12,500 bases of DNA from Glandiceps talaboti (Eukaryota > Hemichordata > Enteropneusta > Spengelidae). The DNA lies in NCBI RefSeq assembly GCF_964340395.1, contig NC_135557.1, positions 18,076,125 through 18,088,624 on the forward strand, written 5' to 3'. Each line of letters starts with the position of its first letter. The first letter of the stretch is position 1. The translations under genes and the position numbers were made by a program. This document shows positions 8,646-12,500 of the stretch, piece by piece. The notes beneath the pieces were generated by a model. The model did not search any database, was not told the origin of the DNA, and saw only the letters and a list, made by a program, of their open reading frames with translations.

Positions 8646-9316
8646 TATGCAATGGAAAAACTTGGATTAACACAAAACAAAACAGGAAAAAAGTAAAATT
8701 TTAGTCACTCTACTCTTAGAGGTATAGTACTATTATATATATATACGTCTACACGTCGCCGTTCGTAACGTTCACGCGTATGCCTAACTGCACATGCGCA
8801 ATATTGAAGCCCCTATGAACAAAAGAACACTTACCAATAAATTAATTATTGCTGTGAAATTTAAAACTTTTCTACCGAATCACAGGGTTAAATAGAAACC
8901 GGGGGCTATGAAATTTGAGAACACAGATTACCAAATGTCAACACAATTCGGTCAATGTATAATGTATAATAGAGAGTCGAGCGTATACAGGGAAAGGAAG
9001 TAAACTCCACGGGAGATGAAAAGTTTGCCCATCGCAGGCTCTGTATGAACCGGTTAAAAATTTAGTGGCAATCGTGATATTATTTCGTCACTTAAATAAT
9101 GAAATGACAGTGGATGTACACGTGTAAATAGCTACTGTAATTATATATTGCATTGTGCCCTATGGGTCCGTAAACTAATTATAATATTAATGAAATACAC
9201 AAGTAATTAGTAGTTTATAATTAATTAATAATATGCAAAAATGACGTTTGACACACCCAAACCAAACGTCTAATTAACTCAGTGCCGAAGTTAGCGCAAA
9301 ATGAGTAAATCGAGAT
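8646..9316. other. Non-coding stretch with a CpG-dense island and AT-rich inverted words
   Basis: No gene is recognised. 8736-8746 is a short TA run. About 39 bases from 8746 contain eight CpGs, high for this DNA, and end next to TGCACATGCGCA at 8789-8800, which resembles an NRF-1 site. ACTAATTA at 9174-9181 and TAATTAGT at 9204-9211 form an inverted pair. GACGTTTG at 9243-9250 and CAAACGTC at 9263-9270 form a perfect 8-bp stem with a 12-base loop. Confidence 0.45.
9243..9270. repeat. Short hairpin, 8-bp stem
   Basis: GACGTTTG and CAAACGTC are exact reverse complements separated by 12 bases. The CG-containing stem is notable in an AT-rich neighbourhood, but the structure is short and could be chance. 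Confidence 0.5.
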
Positions 9317-9317
9317 A

Positions 9318-9438
9318 TTATTTCCTAATTATACTTTTCTTCGTTCAGCCGAGAAAAATACGACTGACATAAGGGGTCTTGTCACTACAAGTCGAACTAA
9401 TGACAACACCCTTATGTCTGGCTGAATAAAGGAAATAA
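9318..9438. repeat. Bulged long hairpin with three paired blocks
   Basis: Three blocks pair in order around one axis: TTATTTCCT (9318-9326) with AGGAAATAA (9430-9438); TTCAGCC (9344-9350) with GGCTGAA (9420-9426); and GACATAAGGG continuing to TTGTC (9366-9383) with GACAACACCCTTATGTC (9402-9418, two mismatches). The left arm carries extra unpaired bases between blocks. The loop side contains CTTGTCACTACAAG, a further small hairpin. It could be a decayed foldback element or a structured RNA locus. Confidence 0.6.
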
Positions 9439-9516
9439 CTGGAGGATAATATTATACCTGCACAAGCAATAATTATTGGAAAATGGGGAGGCTAATCGCA
9501 ATTCTGAACTTTTTAC

Positions 9517-9774
9517 TTATGTGTTGACAACCACATATCTAATGACATAGACGCGAGTTGTTGTGACGTAGAACGACAAGGGTTATAATTCCCTATTTTC
9601 TGTTCAAAGTGTATTCCTCTATTTGTGCGCATTTTGTTCACGTGCTCTATACATGTAGGTGTGTATTCATGAAAGCACAGTTTGCACACGTCAATATATT
9701 CAAAACCCAGGGTAAAGTCGAATTTTAAATTAGAAAAGTTCCATATTTGAAACGACAGTGTGTATTGCTTTAAG
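9517..9774. mobile_element. Repeat X, second copy
   Basis: 258 bp, same orientation and same ends as 8278-8538 (TTATGTGTTGACAACC to GTGTATTGCTTTAAG). Differences are concentrated near the right end. Sequences outside the shared block are unrelated (GCCTTTCTAC follows here, AACACGAATT follows the other copy), which gives sharp boundaries and argues for transposition over simple segmental duplication. A minus frame starting ATG at 9803 runs through the whole repeat to a stop at 9513-9515. Its first codons are flanking DNA, so it is not evidence of a gene. Confidence 0.8.
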
Positions 9775-10119
9775 GCCTTTCTACAGACATATAAAGTACG
9801 CATATGCCAATTGCAAGTGCGTAGATATATTCGTAGATACTTGTATAGATACTATGCTGGTTATTAAAGGGTTCCGTTACAACAGTATTGTAAAAAAACT
9901 AAATTACCTACAATAAAATTGATTTTTAAATTTAAAAAAATATGGCATTTTTCAGATCATATTTTACTGAACTTTACGACTTTTTCACCCTATTTTACAC
10001 ACTTTGAGGCAATGATTGTAAATTTAATATTCTTTAATAATTTACATAGCATGACAACGACCACCTGTTACACACGAGGTCTACCTGCTATGGCTAATAT
10101 TAATATGGTTCTCCTTATA
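9775..10119. other. Unique AT-rich sequence, nothing recognised
   Basis: No supported gene or repeat. A 90-codon plus frame begins at 9919 and ends inside repeat copy B; it is AT-rich, has no motif and is probably chance. Confidence 0.4.
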
Positions 10120-10362
10120 AGGACTAATAAAAAACTTTGTGTGGTTCTGATCATGATTATGATTATGCTCATTTTTAGAATGGGTGGGTAGGTAGATTTG
10201 TTATTTTATTTTACTATATTTCTTTCCTGTGTGAGTGTTTAGTTCAGGGTTTTCATTGTTTTCCAAATGGTCTCTGTGTTGTTTATTTCTTCCTATCAGA
10301 TGTACAACCATTACAGATTGGAAGAACAGTTTCATGTTGTCTTTTTAAGTTGATGGCAGTTT
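10120..10362. mobile_element. Copy B of the 3511-3744 repeat, right end missing
   Basis: Directly oriented homologue of copy A, sharing CTAATAAAA, TGTGTGGTTC, GGGTAGGTAGATTT, TTTTCCAAATGGTCTC, TTTATTTCTTCCTATCAGATG (broken here at 20 or fewer bases per word) and CAGATTGGAAGAACAGTTT. It has an extra GATTAT-type duplication near 10153-10168. Homology stops near 10362, so the right inverted terminus found in copy A is absent. This is an older or truncated copy. Confidence 0.82.
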
Positions 10363-10840
10363 GCACGTGTAATACTGACCACTAATTTCAATTAAAATTG
10401 CCAAATTCTAGTATTTTTCGTACTGAAGAACACGCACCAAACCTTGTCACTGTTCCCCGTCAATTTCTTACTCATTTCAAATTTTATTTGAAAAATTTAT
10501 CATGCAGAAATTTCTCTTCTTCGCGTTCTAGAAATTCGACAGTCCAACCCCGGGGCCAATGAGATGCCGAGTAAAAAAACGAGCTCCGAAGCAGTGCTGT
10601 CTTTGTCTTCGTCGTGGTGCGTTCTTTATTTTTATTTCTTGTTTTTGGTAAAATAAACCACTATTGAGAGAATAAAAAAGAAATACCGAATCACCCGAGA
10701 ATAATAAGTTGCCGACATTTTCCGTACCTTTGATTGGGCGCCAAAACTTGTTGATTCCGTATTCTTATTTGATTCCAAGAATCGTGAAGGACATCTCACG
10801 CCTAGATTAACGTCATTTTTCGGTACAATTCAACTATTAC
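10363..10840. other. Unique sequence with a GC-richer patch and an E2F-like half
   Basis: No gene is recognised. Around 10545-10620 GC content rises; the patch includes CCCCGGGG at 10549-10556 followed by CCAAT, a promoter-like pairing with no visible exon. GGGCGCCAAAA at 10737-10746 reads TTTTGGCGCCC on the minus strand, which fits the TTTSGCGC form of the E2F consensus. Confidence 0.4.
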
Positions 10841-10862
10841 GGGGTAGGGGTGGGGTGGGGGG
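10841..10862 (+). other. G-quadruplex candidate with four GGGG runs
   Basis: Four runs of at least four G are separated by TA, T and T. This satisfies the standard G4 pattern with four tetrads and very short loops, typically the most stable arrangement. It begins about 90 bases before the minisatellite. A related three-run motif occurs at 785-799. Confidence 0.8.
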
Positions 10863-10952
10863 ATGGATGAGGCTATTATTCAGTAAGCTCTATAGGGTTC
10901 TTTTACTAGTAATTCTATAACTGTAGCTCGTTGTTATCGCATTGCATTTGTC

Positions 10953-11518
10953 AGATTCCACGCTTCAAATATCCATGCTATAAGCTTACTAGAACAGGAC
11001 AGTATAGATCTCGGGCTACAAATAGCTACATATGCATGCCATACTGTAGAATGGGACAGTACGGATTCCAGGCTACAAATAGTTATGCTACACTGTAGAC
11101 CAGGACAGCATGGATTCCAGGCTACAAACAGCCATGCTACACTGTAGACCAAGAGAGCATTTACTCCAGGCTGCAAATATACATGCTACACTATAGAATA
11201 GGACAGCATAGATTGCAGGCTACAAATAGCCATGCTATACTGTAGACCAGGACAGCATGGATTCCAGGCTACAAATAGACATGCTACACTGTAGAACAGG
11301 ACAGCGTGGATTGCAGGCTACAAATAGCATGTTAAACTGTAGAACAGCGCAGCATGGATTTCAGGCTCAAATAGCCATGCTAATCTGTAGAACAGTACAG
11401 TGTGGATCACAGCCTAAAAATATCAATGCTATACAGTAGAACAGGACAGTGTGTATTCCAGGCTACCAATAACCATGCTATGCTGCTGTAGGATAGAACA
11501 GCATGGATTCCAGGCTTG
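10953..11518. repeat. Minisatellite, 49-bp unit, about 11 copies plus a partial
   Basis: Counting from the ATGCT word, units start at 10975, 11036, 11085, 11134, 11183, 11232, 11281, 11329, 11377, 11426 and 11475. The spacing is 48-49 bp except the first (61). A partial unit precedes them, from about 10953. The consensus runs ATGCTACACTGTAGACCAGG, ACAGCATGGATTCCAGG, CTACAAATAGCC. Neighbouring units differ at several positions, so the array is not freshly expanded. As 49 is not a multiple of three, the reading frame shifts each unit, and the minus and plus frames over it are not credible proteins. Each unit contains AGCATGG and the next begins with CCATGCT, an inverted pair. Confidence 0.95.
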
Positions 11519-11761
11519 AAACATTTCGAAAGTGTACACAAAAGAGCGGGAAACATCGACACACGACAGATGGTGAGAGACAATCGGATAGTAGTGGTTA
11601 GCGGAAATGGATTCATGTGTCTAATCATCTCGATGCAAAGATCGTACCAAAGATGACAATAAAAGGATCGGATAAAGTAAATCAACCAATTGCTGTCTTC
11701 GTCAATCCAAATCCGTCGCCTTGGGATTGCACAGACAACGTGGGGTCACGTGAACTTGGGA

Positions 11762-11769
11762 TGACGTCA
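11762..11769. promoter_or_regulatory. CRE palindrome TGACGTCA
   Basis: A full CREB/ATF consensus octamer. It is the second perfect copy in the window, after 4771-4780. It sits in a GC-richer patch (CACGTGAACTTGGGATGACGTCACC), quoted here only as context; CACGTG at 11747-11752 is also an E-box. Confidence 0.35.
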
Positions 11770-11969
11770 CCTGTTGGCGTCTGTTGAGAAATCCGCAACG
11801 ATTCTTTTGGAGGGTAACAACTCAGACCACTATAACAATGAGGTAACAATGAGGATCTGGGTGAGAACCATATGTTAGTTTGTTTAAATGTTTGGTTGTA
11901 ATTTAACTGCTGTAGCTCTACAGTACACATGGCTTGTCATTTCACGCCTTACTGATTTTGTCGTCAGAA

Positions 11970-11982
11970 TTTTCCCGCCAAA
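11970..11982 (-). promoter_or_regulatory. E2F-like site, TTTGGCGGGAAAA on minus
   Basis: A full extended match to the E2F/DP consensus, just downstream of the stop of the minus-strand frame at 12019-12342. Confidence 0.4.
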
Positions 11983-12018
11983 GTCACTGTGCCCCAAATG
12001 TTTTGCATTGTCGCAAAC

Positions 12019-12342
12019 CTAGGGCATATTTTTCGATTTTCTGCTGGTGATATGAAGAACCAAGTATTTTTGGTCGTGCCGTAAAAGAGACAATATATCA
12101 AGACGAGGCTTTTTGAAAATCGTAACTATGTAAACGGGATCTGGACCAGATTGGATGTTTGACTCCATTATGTCTATTTGAAGGGTTGTTACGAGAATAC
12201 GAAGGCGACATATATTCTGTAGTAAAACTTCAGAACTCTCACTCTCACTCTCATCGATCTCAATAGTAGCTTGTTCGTTAGCTTCTTTCAAATTTGCGTT
12301 CTGAATCAACGTTGCCTCTAGTGCAAATATTTCCCCCGCCAT
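12019..12342 (-). CDS. Hypothetical 107-residue frame, possible first exon
   Basis: This is the most gene-like frame in the window, though no family is recognised. The ATG at 12340-12342 has a purine at -3 and G at +4 (AAGGAATGGCGG), a good animal start context. The protein begins MAGEIFALEATLIQ and has an acidic serine/glutamate run at residues 28-38 (EIDESESESSE), encoded by a short ACTCTC repeat. The rest is mixed and leucine-rich, with no signal peptide, membrane span or zinc-binding motif. An E2F-like site lies about 112 bases upstream of the ATG, and an ATF-like TGCGTCA lies about 60 upstream. The stop TAG is followed by GTTTGC, a poor splice donor, so a spliced continuation is not supported. 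Chance openness remains a real alternative. Confidence 0.3.
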   Translation of the reverse strand: MAGEIFALEATLIQNANLKEANEQATIEIDESESESSEVLLQNICRLRILVTTLQIDIMESNIQSGPDPVYIVTIFKKPRLDILSLLRHDQKYLVLHITSRKSKNMP

Positions 12343-12500
12343 TCCTTTAGTTTCAATGGCGACTTTATTTGCTAATATACAACCAACATTAATTTGTAGG
12401 CTGATGCGTCACATAAACAACCGCCACAACGCAGACGATAGTAATCGTTTGATCTTCCCGCCAAGAATCTGTCACTTGAACGGGATGTCAGAAAAAAATC
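12343..12500. promoter_or_regulatory. Possible promoter region for the minus-strand frame
   Basis: The stretch holds TTCCCGCCAAG at 12455-12465 (E2F-like on the minus strand) and TGCGTCA near 12404 (ATF/CRE-like). Another GGCGGGGGAA variant overlaps the ATG at 12331-12340. No TATA box is visible. It is called as a promoter only by its position upstream of a candidate first exon, and the window ends before more can be seen. Confidence 0.25.

Larger units (their letters stand above)
11519..12018. other. Unique sequence with regulatory-type motifs
   Basis: No supported gene; overlapping short minus frames (11407-11685 and 11682-11930) have no domain. Motifs seen are GCGGGAAA at 11546-11553 (TTTCCCGC on the minus strand, E2F class), a full CRE TGACGTCA at 11762-11769, and TTTTCCCGCCAAA at 11970-11982. 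These lie downstream of the minus-strand frame described next, or upstream of an unseen plus-strand gene. Confidence 0.4.

Noticed and set aside
9517-9774. Helitron call for repeat X
   Set aside because: A hairpin near one end exists, but the expected TC start and CTRR end are not present at the defined boundaries.
10934-11439. Repeated Trp/Cys peptides in frames over the minisatellite
   Set aside because: The 49-bp unit changes frame at each copy, so the open stretches are accidental and end after a few units.
10953-11518. CRISPR-like array
   Set aside because: The 49-bp units abut with no unique spacers, and the setting is an animal genome; it is a minisatellite.

Overview
This window looks like non-coding nuclear DNA from an animal, most likely a marine invertebrate; I cannot name the phylum. 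It is AT-rich (GC about one third, judged by eye). It holds long (GA)n, (GACA)n and (ATTC)n microsatellites, a decayed non-LTR retrotransposon 3' end, short inverted-repeat elements and a minisatellite. I see no bacterial-style gene packing, tRNA, rRNA, CRISPR array or intact transposase. Most open frames over 60 codons are either microsatellite read-through (Arg-Glu or Ser-Leu runs) or chance.

Layout. 1-453 is unique sequence. 454-995 is a compound (GA)n/(GACA)n block. 1160-1187 is a short (ATTC)n tract. 1671-1819 is a 76/73-bp tandem duplication, each unit carrying a 12-bp palindrome. 1820-3142 is AT-rich unique sequence, followed by a long (CATT)n tract to 3225. 3511-3857 is a short element with near-terminal inverted repeats; a partial relative lies at 10120-10362. 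5091-5411 is the tail of a LINE ending in (AAT)n. 5775-6168 may be another inverted-repeat element. 6240-6720 holds a cluster of GC-rich motifs (TCTCGCGAGA, a kappaB-like site and two E2F-like sites). 6956-7131 is a second large (GA)n tract.

The best-structured part is 7419-9774. A foldback element at 7419-7762 is an imperfect palindrome over almost its whole length. A second family member at 8051-8645 is split by a different repeat (8278-8538). A roughly 97% identical copy of that inserted repeat lies at 9517-9774. This records at least two layers of mobile-element activity. Further right come a complex hairpin (9318-9438), a four-run G-quadruplex candidate (10841-10862), an 11-unit 49-bp minisatellite whose units can each form a hairpin (10953-11518), and a 107-codon minus-strand frame (12019-12342) that is the only plausible host exon.

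Across the window, the E2F-type core GGCGGGAA/TTCCCGCC occurs seven times in unrelated flanks, far above a rough chance expectation. It is the clearest signal not explained by the repeats. No multi-gene pathway or operon can be described here; the content is repeats plus candidate cis-regulatory sites.
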